A DNA stretch of 32,196 bases from Chloroflexota bacterium (GTDB lineage: Bacteria; Chloroflexota; Anaerolineae; UBA1429). This document shows positions 7,011 to 14,373 of the stretch, one piece after another. Location: contig JAIOAW010000030.1 of NCBI GenBank assembly GCA_019873625.1, forward strand, positions 1-32,196, given 5' to 3'. The number at the start of each line of letters is the position of its first letter. Positions within the stretch are counted from its first letter, which is position 1. The position numbers were made by a program, and so were the translations under genes. Below the pieces are notes generated by a model, which made no database searches, was not told the DNA's origin, and worked only from the letters and a program-made list of their open reading frames with translations.

Positions 7011-8533
7011 CCGAGGGAGAGAGTCATCCGCCGGAGCGCACATTACCCCACGTGAAGGCGCCGCGCAAGGCCTGGTTGAAGATCGGTGGCCGTGCGGCGG
7101 GCGTGGGGTTGCTTTTGGCGGCGCTGGCGTTCTTGGCTTACCTGTACCGCGCGACCCAGCACACGGTGTTCATCGAACTGGACGGCCTGCGCCTGGCGCA
7201 CCGCACGCATCAGCGGGAGGCTGGGGCGATCCTAAAAGAGATAGGCCTCGCGGTGCGCCCCGAAGACGCCGTGGAAGCGCCCTCTGCGGAGGCCCTTTGG
7301 GCAGGCGAGGCCATCCGTTTGCAGATCGCGCGCCCTGTAACCATCTTACACGATGGGATGGCAACCCACCTGTGGACGCGCCAACGCCTCCTGCGGGATG
7401 TGCTCGCCGAGGCGCAAGTGGCCGCCTTGCCGTACGACCAACTCCGGTGGGAGGGGAAGCCCATCGGGCTTGATGATTTTCTCCCTGCGCCGTCGCCGGA
7501 GGGCGATTCCTGGCGGGCGCATATGAGCGCCCTTCGGCAGGATGTGGAGATCGCCCTCTATCGCGCCGTGCCGTTCACGGTGAGCGAAGGGGGAATCTCT
7601 ATGCGCCGCTATACCACGGCCCAGACGGTGGGCGAGGCCTTGTATGAGCAGGGCATCCTGGTCTATGCGGGAGATCGCTTTTACCCGGCGCTCGATGCGC
7701 GGCTTTCGCCGGAGATGACCGTCTATATCGAGCGGGCCAAACCGGCTACCCTCGAGGTGGATGGAACGAGCCGCCTGGTGCGTTCGCATGCCCAGACCGT
7801 GCGCGAGTTCCTAGAAGAGCAGGGGGTGCGCTTGGGAGATCAGGATGATACCATCCCCGAACGCGATGCGCCCCTTGAGGCGGGCCTGCACGTGCAAGTG
7901 GTGCGCGTGTATGAGGAATACTATGTGGAAGAGACGCCCATTCCCTTCCAGGTGCGCTGGGAGCCGGATCCCTCGCTCGAGATAGACCTGCGTGAGGTGG
8001 CGGAATGGGGCCGCGAGGGGGCCTTGCGCAAGCAGGTGCGCGTGCATTACGAGAACGGCCGCGAGGTGCACCGCACCGAGGAGGCCGAATGGGTGGCCAG
8101 GGAACCAGTGGATCGCGTGATCCGCTATGGCACCAAGATCGTCCTGCGCGAACTGGAGACGCCCCAGGGGACCCTCACCTACTGGCGCAAGATACGCGCC
8201 CTGGCCACCTCCTATAACGCGCCCACGGCCGGCAAGGCCTTCGACCATCCCCAATACGGCATCACGCGCGTGGGCTGGCGGGCGCGCCGGGGCATCATCG
8301 CCGTGGATCCGAAGGTCATCCCGCTCTACACGAGCCTCTATGTGCCCGGCTACGGGCTGGGCGTGGCGGCCGATACGGGGAGCGCCATCAAGGGGCGCCA
8401 TATTGACCTCTGCTATAATGACGATGATCTGGTCCTGTGGTACCGCTGGGTGGATGTGTACCTCCTCGCGCCGGCGCCCCCGCCCAGCCAAATCAACTAT
8501 CTGCTCCCTAACACGCCCAAAGAAAGGGAATGA
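7007..8533 (+). CDS. YabE-like G5-3D domain protein (cell-wall associated)
   Basis: A 508-aa protein with a short cytoplasmic N-terminus, one membrane segment (about 29-47, GRAAGVGLLLAALAFLAYLY), four DUF348 modules (about 54-95, 103-150, 190-230, 248-290), a G5 domain (about 305-380) and a C-terminal 3D domain (about 410-495). The 3D domain shows its three Asp in IIAVDPKVIPLYTSLYV, AADTGSAIKG and RHIDLCYND; it is the double-psi barrel fold of MltA and Rpf/YabE proteins, suggesting peptidoglycan glycan-strand cleavage outside the membrane. The start is GTG, overlapping the upstream stop, with no strong Shine-Dalgarno sequence, which suggests coupling. In B. subtilis yabE also sits just upstream of ksgA (with rnmV between); that adjacency supports the assignment. 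Enzymatic activity is inferred from the family. Confidence 0.9.
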   Translation: MTEGESHPPERTLPHVKAPRKAWLKIGGRAAGVGLLLAALAFLAYLYRATQHTVFIELDGLRLAHRTHQREAGAILKEIGLAVRPEDAVEAPSAEALWAGEAIRLQIARPVTILHDGMATHLWTRQRLLRDVLAEAQVAALPYDQLRWEGKPIGLDDFLPAPSPEGDSWRAHMSALRQDVEIALYRAVPFTVSEGGISMRRYTTAQTVGEALYEQGILVYAGDRFYPALDARLSPEMTVYIERAKPATLEVDGTSRLVRSHAQTVREFLEEQGVRLGDQDDTIPERDAPLEAGLHVQVVRVYEEYYVEETPIPFQVRWEPDPSLEIDLREVAEWGREGALRKQVRVHYENGREVHRTEEAEWVAREPVDRVIRYGTKIVLRELETPQGTLTYWRKIRALATSYNAPTAGKAFDHPQYGITRVGWRARRGIIAVDPKVIPLYTSLYVPGYGLGVAADTGSAIKGRHIDLCYNDDDLVLWYRWVDVYLLAPAPPPSQINYLLPNTPKERE

Positions 8534-9384
8534 TCGCCCCTATGGATGCCCTAGACCTCCTGCGGCGCTACAGCCTTCAACCTTCCAAGGGGCTGGGGCA
8601 GAACTTTTTGGTGGCCGATTGGGTGTACGAGCGCATCCTCGAGGCGAGCGGCCTCGACCGAGAGGCGATCGTCTTGGAGATCGGCCCAGGCTTGGGCACG
8701 CTCACGCGCCGCTTGGCCGCGAGGGCCGGGCGGGTTGTGGCCGTGGAACTCGACCGCCGCTTGATCCCCATCCTCGAAGAGGCGCTGGCGGGGTGCGAGA
8801 ACGTAACCATCATCCAAGGGGATATCTTGGCGCTAGACCCCGTGGCGCTCTTGTGCGAACGGCTCCACATCCCCCCGGATAAACTCGCCTACTATGTGGT
8901 GGCGAACCTGCCCTATTACATCACCTCGCACGCCTTGCGGCATCTCCTCTCGGCCCGCGTGCGCCCCCGGCAGATGACGCTGCTCGTCCAACGGGAGGTG
9001 GCCGAACGCATTACCGCCAAGCCGGGGGCGATGAGCCTCCTTGCGGTGAGCGTTCAGGTGTTCGGCGCGCCGGAACTGGTCTGCCGCGTGCCGCCTTCGG
9101 CCTTTGTGCCGCGCCCCAAGGTCTCTTCGGCGGTGCTGGCCGTGCCGCTTTATCCTCAGCCGCTCGTCGCAGAAGGGCGGTTGGAGGCCTTTTTCGCCGT
9201 GGTGCGCGCTGGGTTCGGGCAAAAGCGCAAGCAACTCCTCAATAGCCTGGCGGTGGGGTTGGGGATGGAAAAGGCCGCGGTGGAAAAGGCGCTGCACGCG
9301 GCCGGCATTGACCCCTCTCGCCGCGCGCAGGCGCTCTCCATCGAGGAATGGGCGCGGCTCACCGCCGCCCTCGAGCGCCCATAG
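8530..9384 (+). CDS. rsmA: 16S rRNA adenine dimethyltransferase RsmA (KsgA)
   Basis: 284 aa. The enzyme dimethylates two adjacent adenines in the 3'-terminal helix of 16S rRNA (A1518 and A1519 in E. coli numbering) with S-adenosylmethionine, in the late 30S assembly check. Visible motifs: KGLGQNFLVAD (N-terminal family signature), the SAM motif VLEIGPGLGTLTRRL, VVAVELDRRLIP, QGDILALD, the catalytic NLPYYIT, LVQREVAERI, and the C-terminal PPSAFVPRPKVSSAVL. The ATG at 8530 overlaps the upstream stop (ATGA), but the AAAGGG before it is only 2 nt away and would fit better the in-frame ATG at 8542, so the true N-terminus may be MDALDLL. It is the last gene of the operon; no T-tailed hairpin follows, only a weak stem at 9391-9410. 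Confidence 0.95.
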   Translation: MIAPMDALDLLRRYSLQPSKGLGQNFLVADWVYERILEASGLDREAIVLEIGPGLGTLTRRLAARAGRVVAVELDRRLIPILEEALAGCENVTIIQGDILALDPVALLCERLHIPPDKLAYYVVANLPYYITSHALRHLLSARVRPRQMTLLVQREVAERITAKPGAMSLLAVSVQVFGAPELVCRVPPSAFVPRPKVSSAVLAVPLYPQPLVAEGRLEAFFAVVRAGFGQKRKQLLNSLAVGLGMEKAAVEKALHAAGIDPSRRAQALSIEEWARLTAALERP

Positions 9385-9422
9385 CCCAGGGCTGGCTCAA
9401 AGGGGCCAGCACGCGCCTCGCC

Positions 9423-9962
9423 TCATTTGACGATGGCAAGAATCTCTTTGAAGGCCGGCCCTTCGGCCACCTTCAAGAGTTCAAAGAGGGCCATCTCCAC
9501 GCTCGTCAAGGGGATGCCCGCATCGCGCAGGCGCATCAGGGCGATCTCCCGGTTCTCGGCCGTGCGCGAAGAGACGGCATCCGCCACCACCTCGACGTGG
9601 TACCCCTTTTGCGAGAGATCCACGGCCGTCTGGTAGATGCAGACGTGCGCCTCGATGCCCGCCAAGAGCACTTGGCGCCGCCCCGTAGCGCGCAGGGCCT
9701 CCATAAAGGCCTCGCACCGGCAGCAACTGAACGCCCATTTGGGGATGGGTTTTAGGTCGGTGAGCAGGGCGGCGAGTTCTGGGATGGTCGGCCCCAGGCC
9801 GCGCGGGTTCTGCTCTAGCCATAGGATGGGCACGCCGAGCACGCGCAGACCCTTCACCAGGCGCTGGAGGTTATCGAACAGGCGCTCGCGGTTGACCATC
9901 GTTTGGGCGAGCCGCCCTTGCACATCCACCAAGGCGAAGACGGTATCTCCCACCTCAAGCAT
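9423..9962 (-). CDS. Cysteine hydrolase, isochorismatase superfamily (YcaC-like)
   Basis: 179 aa with the complete triad of the superfamily: D13 (FALVDVQGRL), K75 (IPKWAFSC) and nucleophile C108 (GIEAHVCIYQTA). Size and pattern match YcaC-like and nicotinamidase-related hydrolases that cleave C-N bonds by a thioester intermediate; substrate is unknown. An unusual CCRC cluster (C80, C81, C83) follows the Lys. ATG at 9962 has AGAGGAAAG upstream. It lies 33 nt after the mannonate dehydratase-like gene and is probably co-transcribed with it, although no chemical link is obvious. Compare the paralogue at 4619-5212, which has Ala instead of Cys. The gene converges with rsmA. Confidence 0.88.
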   Translation of the reverse strand: MLEVGDTVFALVDVQGRLAQTMVNRERLFDNLQRLVKGLRVLGVPILWLEQNPRGLGPTIPELAALLTDLKPIPKWAFSCCRCEAFMEALRATGRRQVLLAGIEAHVCIYQTAVDLSQKGYHVEVVADAVSSRTAENREIALMRLRDAGIPLTSVEMALFELLKVAEGPAFKEILAIVK

Positions 9963-9995
9963 ACGGCTCTTTCCTCTCTACAGAGTGGGTTTCGT

Positions 9996-11045
9996 TCAGG
10001 CAGGGCCGCCGAATTCGTTGTTCACGGCCTGGATGAGGGCGCGGATGTAACCGATGGAATAGGCCTCGGCCGCGCGGCGCCCGCCCACCATAGAGGGCAA
10101 ATGATCCGAAATGACCGCGCCGTCGAACCCCACGCCCCGCAGGGCCTGCACCACGCGGTGCATATCCATATACCCCTCATCGAGAAAGGTCTCGACAAAA
10201 CCCGTCGGCATAGGGGCGCTCACGTTGCGCAGGTGTACCTTGAACAACTTGCCGCGCCCGCCGAAATAGCGAATCGCCTCCAACACGTCGGCGCCCATCG
10301 CCGCGCCGCCCTCTAGCCAGCAGCCCACGCACAAACACACGCCGATATGGTCGCTATCGGCCATCTCGATGGCCCGCTTGTAGCCCTCAAAGGTGCCAAA
10401 GATACAACGCGGCACGCCCCCCAAGGGGTAAACGGGCGGGTCATCGGGGTGGATGCCGATATAGACGTCCGCTTCCTCGGCCACAGGCACGACCTTTTCG
10501 ATAAAGTAGGCATAGTGATCCCACAATTCCTGCTCGGTATAGACGCGCCCGTGGGTGAGAGGGGCTTGCCAGGTGCGCTCGATCCAGCGGCCCTCGCGGG
10601 CCTCGGCCAACCGAAAGGCGCGAGATTCCGCTCCGCCGCGGATGGCCTCCCTCGCCGTGCTCCAGATGCCGTTGGCCATATGGGCATAGGTCGCGTAGCG
10701 GATGCCCGCCTCCCCCAAGGCGCGGATATAGTCGAGGTATTCCGCGATCTTGTGATCGCGGCCGGGCAGGCCCAGGGTAACCTCCTCCATATTGTGGCAA
10801 GAGTGGTTGTGCAGGCGGTAAATCTGCAAGCCGTTGGCCTCAAAGCGCTCGCGCAGGGCGCGATAGTTGGCGGCCGTCTGTTCTTGGCCAGCCGGCAGGC
10901 CGGTCATCACCCACTCCACGCCCAGTTGGCGGACGAACTGCATCTCCTCTTCGGAGGCATCGCCGGGCAACTGTGTGCCGATCTGAATGCCCGGCCGAGA
11001 GGCGTAATAACCGGGGATGGTGCGTAAAGGGTAGCGTTCGCTCAT
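9996..11045 (-). CDS. Mannonate dehydratase-like enzyme (UxuA family)
   Basis: 349 aa, predicted cytoplasmic TIM-barrel, metal-dependent. The UxuA hallmark GIHPDDPP (H199) is followed in order by LCVG (C239), FKVHLRN (H271) and ISDHLP (D314), which line up with the His-Cys-His-Asp metal site of mannonate dehydratases (IHPDDPP, MCTG, THLRS, PDHGH in E. coli UxuA). The N-terminal RLHNHSCHNMEE is also family-like. E. coli UxuA is 394 aa, so this is a shorter form. The expected reaction is D-mannonate to 2-keto-3-deoxygluconate in hexuronate breakdown, but related aldonates are possible. The start is the ATG at 11045 with GGAG 8 nt upstream; the frame is open to 11078 without a better site. It follows the lipoprotein gene after a strong hairpin. 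Confidence 0.8.
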   Translation of the reverse strand: MSERYPLRTIPGYYASRPGIQIGTQLPGDASEEEMQFVRQLGVEWVMTGLPAGQEQTAANYRALRERFEANGLQIYRLHNHSCHNMEEVTLGLPGRDHKIAEYLDYIRALGEAGIRYATYAHMANGIWSTAREAIRGGAESRAFRLAEAREGRWIERTWQAPLTHGRVYTEQELWDHYAYFIEKVVPVAEEADVYIGIHPDDPPVYPLGGVPRCIFGTFEGYKRAIEMADSDHIGVCLCVGCWLEGGAAMGADVLEAIRYFGGRGKLFKVHLRNVSAPMPTGFVETFLDEGYMDMHRVVQALRGVGFDGAVISDHLPSMVGGRRAAEAYSIGYIRALIQAVNNEFGGPA

Positions 11046-11073
11046 CGGTTTCGCTCCACGTGGAAATAGGGAT

Positions 11074-11103
11074 GGCACCTTCCCTCTGGCGAAGGAAGGT
11101 GCC
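11074..11103 (-). terminator. Strong hairpin between lipoprotein and mannonate dehydratase-like gene
   Basis: A perfect 10-bp stem (GGCACCTTCC 11074-11083 with GGAAGGTGCC 11094-11103) with a 10-nt loop lies 33 nt after the lipoprotein stop. There is no T run on either side, so it may be a weak terminator, a processing or stabilising stem that sets different mRNA levels, or an operator. Confidence 0.45.
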
Positions 11104-11136
11104 TTCCGATGCCCATCGTACGTCGGAGAAAGGGGC

Positions 11137-12264
11137 CTATTCGCCCTGCAGGACGACCGTCACACTGACCGTCGTCGCATCTTCTTCGTTCACCATAATC
11201 TGGGCCTGGCGGTTCCCCTTGGTAAAAATCGTCATACCGGGGACGCCGCTGGGTTCGCCGGCCTTCCAGCCGTTGTCGGCCATACCCTTTGTATAAAAAG
11301 AAACTGCGTCATCCACCGAGGCCTTCACCTTGTAAGAAACCATCTCGCCCATCGCAAAGACCTCTGTGGCGCCTTCCATCATCGGGATATCCTCAGGCAA
11401 GCCCGGCAGTTCCACGCCTTCGGGCGGGGCGATCTTGATCGGCTCGTTGATATCGTATACCTTGCTCTCGAAGCGGAAGGCATACGTTTTGCCATCGGCA
11501 TCCTTCCCACGCCACTCTACGATGGTGTGGACGGGGATGTCATATTCCTCCGAGACCCAAGATTCCACAGAACCCTCTTCGACCTGGCCGTTGGGGATGG
11601 GAGCACTTGTGGCAAAAATCTCTTGGGTGCAACTCCACTTCTTGGTCTTTTGGCCCTCGTGGGTCTCTCGGCCCTTGTATTCGCAGGCGGGTTCGTCCTT
11701 CCAGGTATTGGGGTCAGTCCAGACGAGCATTTCCTCGCCCGTGGGCGGCTCCTGCCCGCCGGAGATGCTCATCCACTGATTATCCACCCGCATATATTTG
11801 GCATCGGCGATTTCGATCAGTTCCATTTCGGACGTTTTGCCATCTTTATCGTAGCCAGATATCACCATCCGTCGGGCCGGCCCTTCTCTGACCCACTCGA
11901 TTTTTACATTCCCCCCGTTTTGGTCCTCCCCCTCGAGGGTTAGCCATTGGGTATCTTGCCGGTAACTCTTGATCTTGTCGGAAAGTTCCGGCGCTACGAT
12001 CTCTTCTGGGGTTTCTTCCTCGCCGCTTGGCTCTGCTTGAGGCGTGGGCGTGGGCAAATTGGCCACGGTGGGCGAGGGCGCTGGGGCGGCCTTTTGGGCA
12101 GCCGTGGTGGGCGTGGGGGCCACGGTAGCCGGCTGGCCCGCCGGTGCCGTAGGCTGAGCGGTCGCTTTCTGCTCGCTCGGCGGCTTCAAGCCGCCGCAGG
12201 CCGTCGCGCCGGTGAGGAACATTATGGCGACAAGGACGATCGAGCAAACCTTGACGAATCTCAT
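11137..12264 (-). CDS. Lipoprotein with Thr-Pro stalk, function unknown
   Basis: 375 aa. The N-terminus is a lipoprotein signal peptide (MRFVKVCSIVLVAIMFLTG) with the lipobox ATAC (C23). Residues 24-80 are a low-complexity linker rich in Ala, Pro, Thr (TPTPQ, APTPTT). The folded part has a LolA/LppX-like look: alternating beta strands such as VKIEWVREGPARRMVISGYD, KYMRVDNQWMSISGG, a Cys pair (ACEYKGRET and KKWSCTQE) and then a smaller C-terminal module (DDAVSFYTKGMADNGWK to TVSVTVVLQ) that resembles domains found at the end of many such surface lipoproteins. It is expected on the outer face of the cytoplasmic membrane; ligand unknown. The longer TTG start at 12270 is less likely than the ATG at 12264, which has GAAGGAA 7 nt upstream. 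Confidence 0.8.
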   Translation of the reverse strand: MRFVKVCSIVLVAIMFLTGATACGGLKPPSEQKATAQPTAPAGQPATVAPTPTTAAQKAAPAPSPTVANLPTPTPQAEPSGEEETPEEIVAPELSDKIKSYRQDTQWLTLEGEDQNGGNVKIEWVREGPARRMVISGYDKDGKTSEMELIEIADAKYMRVDNQWMSISGGQEPPTGEEMLVWTDPNTWKDEPACEYKGRETHEGQKTKKWSCTQEIFATSAPIPNGQVEEGSVESWVSEEYDIPVHTIVEWRGKDADGKTYAFRFESKVYDINEPIKIAPPEGVELPGLPEDIPMMEGATEVFAMGEMVSYKVKASVDDAVSFYTKGMADNGWKAGEPSGVPGMTIFTKGNRQAQIMVNEEDATTVSVTVVLQGE

Positions 12265-12315
12265 AGCCAATTCCTTCTTTCTAGAAAGCAGGGCACCGGA
12301 TTGTGCCTCAAGGCC

Positions 12316-12343
12316 ATTATCGGCTCCTGGCCGGGGCTGTCAA
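12316..12343 (-). promoter_or_regulatory. Promoter of the lipoprotein gene
   Basis: On the minus strand: TTGACA (12343-12338), 16 nt, GATAAT (12321-12316). The start should be near 12309, giving a leader of about 45 nt. It lies just beyond the stop of the isomerase-like gene, so the lipoprotein is transcribed independently. Confidence 0.75.
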
Positions 12344-12388
12344 GCCGATGAAAAATGCGTATGAATACTCCGGCATAAAGGGCGGCGC

Positions 12389-13249
12389 CTAGGCCAGGCC
12401 GCTCGCTCGCCAAAGGCGATCCATATAGTCGGCCACCAGTCGGGCCGCCTCCAACGGATCGGCGATGGCGTTCACACGCGCGCTGAACGGCTCCGGCGTG
12501 ACGGGGCCGTCATAGCCCAGGGCCTGGAGTTTTTGCATAAACTCGACGAGTGGCAACACACCCGTCTCCATAGGCAAACGGCGCACGTTATCTATCTGTT
12601 CATCCATGGGGATGCCCTCCGGCGCGTCGTTCACGTGCACGGTTACGATATCGCGCGCCGTGAGGCGATCCATATCGGCCACGGACCCGCCAGAGGTGAT
12701 GAGGTGCCAGATATCCAAGAGAAGGCCCACATTCCCCGTGCCGATGGCTGCGGCAAGTTCCATCATCCCATCGAGCGTGTAAATAAAGGGGAAGGTGTAC
12801 CGATCTCGCAACGTCTTGGGGCCGATGAATTCGATGCCGAGGGAACAGCCCTCGTCGGCCAGGATTTGGGCGATGGGCCGAAACCGCTGAACGTGCCACT
12901 CGAAATTGGCGCCGAAGGGCCTTTCGTTCGAACCGGGGGGCGCCCAGGTGGCGGTACGCGTGCAGCCCAAGGCGCGCCCCAAGGCGGCCAGTTTGGGCAG
13001 TTCGCGCAAATCATCCTGCCACTGATCGTCGCGGTTCCAGGCCACCGGCAGGCCCCACTGGCCGGGCCGCACGCCGGCCTGGGCAAATAGGTCGCGGACG
13101 TACTCCAGGCCGCGCAGGTTCACGAGGTCCGCCGCCTCGCGGATGGAAAAGTCAATTCCGGCGAACCCGCTCGCGCGCGCAAGTTCGATGGCATCTGCCA
13201 AGGTGCAGTGACGAATGCCGATGGCGCCAGGGCTTAGGTTTTTGAACAT
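12389..13249 (-). CDS. Sugar phosphate isomerase/epimerase-like TIM-barrel protein
   Basis: 286 aa of the xylose isomerase-like/AP endonuclease 2 fold. The probable metal ligands are all present: E140 (LGIEFIGP), D179 with H182 (LLLDIWHL), H205 (TVHVNDA) and E253 (VTPEPF). This arrangement is that of IolE/IolI, hydroxypyruvate isomerase and tagatose epimerase relatives; the true substrate cannot be told. ATG at 13249 has GAGGAG about 7 nt upstream. Its own promoter lies upstream. Together with the mannonate dehydratase-like gene it suggests sugar or sugar-acid interconversion, as inference. Confidence 0.82.
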   Translation of the reverse strand: MFKNLSPGAIGIRHCTLADAIELARASGFAGIDFSIREAADLVNLRGLEYVRDLFAQAGVRPGQWGLPVAWNRDDQWQDDLRELPKLAALGRALGCTRTATWAPPGSNERPFGANFEWHVQRFRPIAQILADEGCSLGIEFIGPKTLRDRYTFPFIYTLDGMMELAAAIGTGNVGLLLDIWHLITSGGSVADMDRLTARDIVTVHVNDAPEGIPMDEQIDNVRRLPMETGVLPLVEFMQKLQALGYDGPVTPEPFSARVNAIADPLEAARLVADYMDRLWRASGLA

Positions 13250-13279
13250 CGTCGCTCCTCAGGCTGTGATGACGGGCGT

Positions 13280-13309
13280 ATTGTAGTGCGGTGAGAGGCA
13301 AATGGGCAA
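13280..13309 (-). promoter_or_regulatory. Candidate promoter of the isomerase-like gene
   Basis: On the minus strand: TTGCCC (13309-13304), 18 nt, TACAAT (13285-13280). The -10 is good, the -35 moderate. It gives a leader of about 25 nt including the AGGAG site. Confidence 0.6.
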
Positions 13310-13386
13310 GCGCCCGTGCGACCCTGTGCGTAGAACGCCAGGTTTAGGCTTCGCCCACGAACGCTCGGCGAGGCGCCCCGTTTCTT

Positions 13387-14118
13387 CTAGGGTTGCTGGA
13401 AGGCCTCCAAGGCGCTGCGAATCGCCTCGATGACCGCAGCGTCTTCCTCACGTTCTAGGCGGGCATTGAGCGCGGTAATGGCCCTCGGATCGGCCAGCGT
13501 TGCAAGGCATACGGCCGCTGCGGCGCGAACCCTCGGGTCTTGATCGTCGAGGGCCTCTATCACCGAGGGCACGGCGCGTTTCTCGCCGATTTCGGCCAAG
13601 GTTTGCACAGAATCCAGGCGCAGGTTAAGATCGGGCGATTTAAGGGTTTGGGTGAAGACATCCGCAGCGTGCAAATCCGTCAAGGCCCTGACGGTCTCTT
13701 GCCGCGTGACGGGGTCCCCATCCTCGAGAACGGTGGTCGGAGAAACCGCAACCATATCTTGCGCATCGCCTCGGTTCACGAAAAAGGTGCCGATGGGGAT
13801 GCTGATGGCCATATTGACATCCGATAGCCGCCGCATCGCGATGCGAACCGCCTCCAGGCCGGCACCCTGGGCCGTGGCCGTGATGTGGCCGCTAGCAAGG
13901 GCCTTGGTGAATGTCAGCGCCAAGGCCGGGGTGGGAGTGGGCGTAGGGCGGGGGCGCGCCGTGGGAGAGGGGTAGTAAAAAACGGTGGGCGTGGGCGTAA
14001 CTTCCGTGGCGGCTGGGGGATGTCTCCCCCAGATAGCATAATAGATGAGGGAGGTGGCGCAGCAGCCGCCCACCACGGCAAGAAGGATGATGAGCACCCA
14101 AGGCGGCCCTCTTCTCAT
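13387..14118 (-). CDS. Membrane-anchored HEAT-repeat protein with Thr-Pro stalk
   Basis: 243 aa. One membrane segment (about 7-30, PWVLIILLAVVGGCCATSLI), a TPTPT linker (40-65), a small module of about 70 residues containing ISIPIGTFFV and DAQDMVAVSP (about 105-127), and then two to three HEAT/PBS-lyase-like repeats (about 138-240: DLNLRLDSVQTLAEIGEKRA, DPRVRAAAAVCLATLADPRA, EDAAVIEAIRSALEAF). HEAT repeats bind proteins; no catalytic motif is seen. The middle module is not recognised by me by name. The Cys pair C19-C20 could be a lipobox (VGGC), but the hydrophobic run continues past it, so a TM anchor is preferred. The start at 14118 has a textbook AGGAGGT; the longer frame to 14175 adds a non-conserved looking, polar stretch. 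Confidence 0.75.
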   Translation of the reverse strand: MRRGPPWVLIILLAVVGGCCATSLIYYAIWGRHPPAATEVTPTPTVFYYPSPTARPRPTPTPTPALALTFTKALASGHITATAQGAGLEAVRIAMRRLSDVNMAISIPIGTFFVNRGDAQDMVAVSPTTVLEDGDPVTRQETVRALTDLHAADVFTQTLKSPDLNLRLDSVQTLAEIGEKRAVPSVIEALDDQDPRVRAAAAVCLATLADPRAITALNARLEREEDAAVIEAIRSALEAFQQP

Positions 14119-14197
14119 TTGCCACCTCCTATTTTCCCCGCTTTGGAGGGGAGATAGCCCGGGCCGGCTACCCAATGCGCAAGGGTTCGTGCTCAGT

Positions 14198-14212
14198 TAC
14201 GTTTATAACGTA
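14198..14212. promoter_or_regulatory. Inverted repeat, candidate operator or promoter element
   Basis: TACGTT-TAT-AACGTA, a perfect 6-bp inverted repeat with 3-nt centre, in the 255-nt divergent region between the HEAT-repeat gene and the propeller lipoprotein. On the minus strand it contains TATAAA, which could be the -10 of the HEAT-repeat gene, although no good -35 is found at 16-18 nt. The stretch otherwise contains only the plus-strand promoter described separately. Confidence 0.35.
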
Positions 14213-14338
14213 GCCCAGAAGTGTAAAATACCTGTTCATAGGGCGCCGCGCACCGGATCGCCGTAGGATAGGAATTCACCGGCTGCACGGGCGCAGGCTC
14301 TCCTTGGGGCACGCGGGCGTTTCGGGCGCGCCCCTCGC

Positions 14339-14367
14339 TTGGAAAGGTCAAGCCCTTGGCCTATACT
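14339..14367 (+). promoter_or_regulatory. Promoter of propeller lipoprotein gene, leaderless arrangement
   Basis: TTGGAA (14339-14344), 17 nt, TATACT (14362-14367). The expected start site, 7 nt after the -10, is 14374, which is the first base of the GTG start codon chosen for the gene. No Shine-Dalgarno sequence precedes that codon. This is the geometry of leaderless mRNAs. Confidence 0.7.
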
Positions 14368-14373
14368 TGCGCC

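Noticed and set aside
9391-9410. Stem GCTGGC-GCCAGC between convergent rsmA and cysteine hydrolase genes as a terminator
   Set aside because: Only 6 bp and without a T run on either strand.
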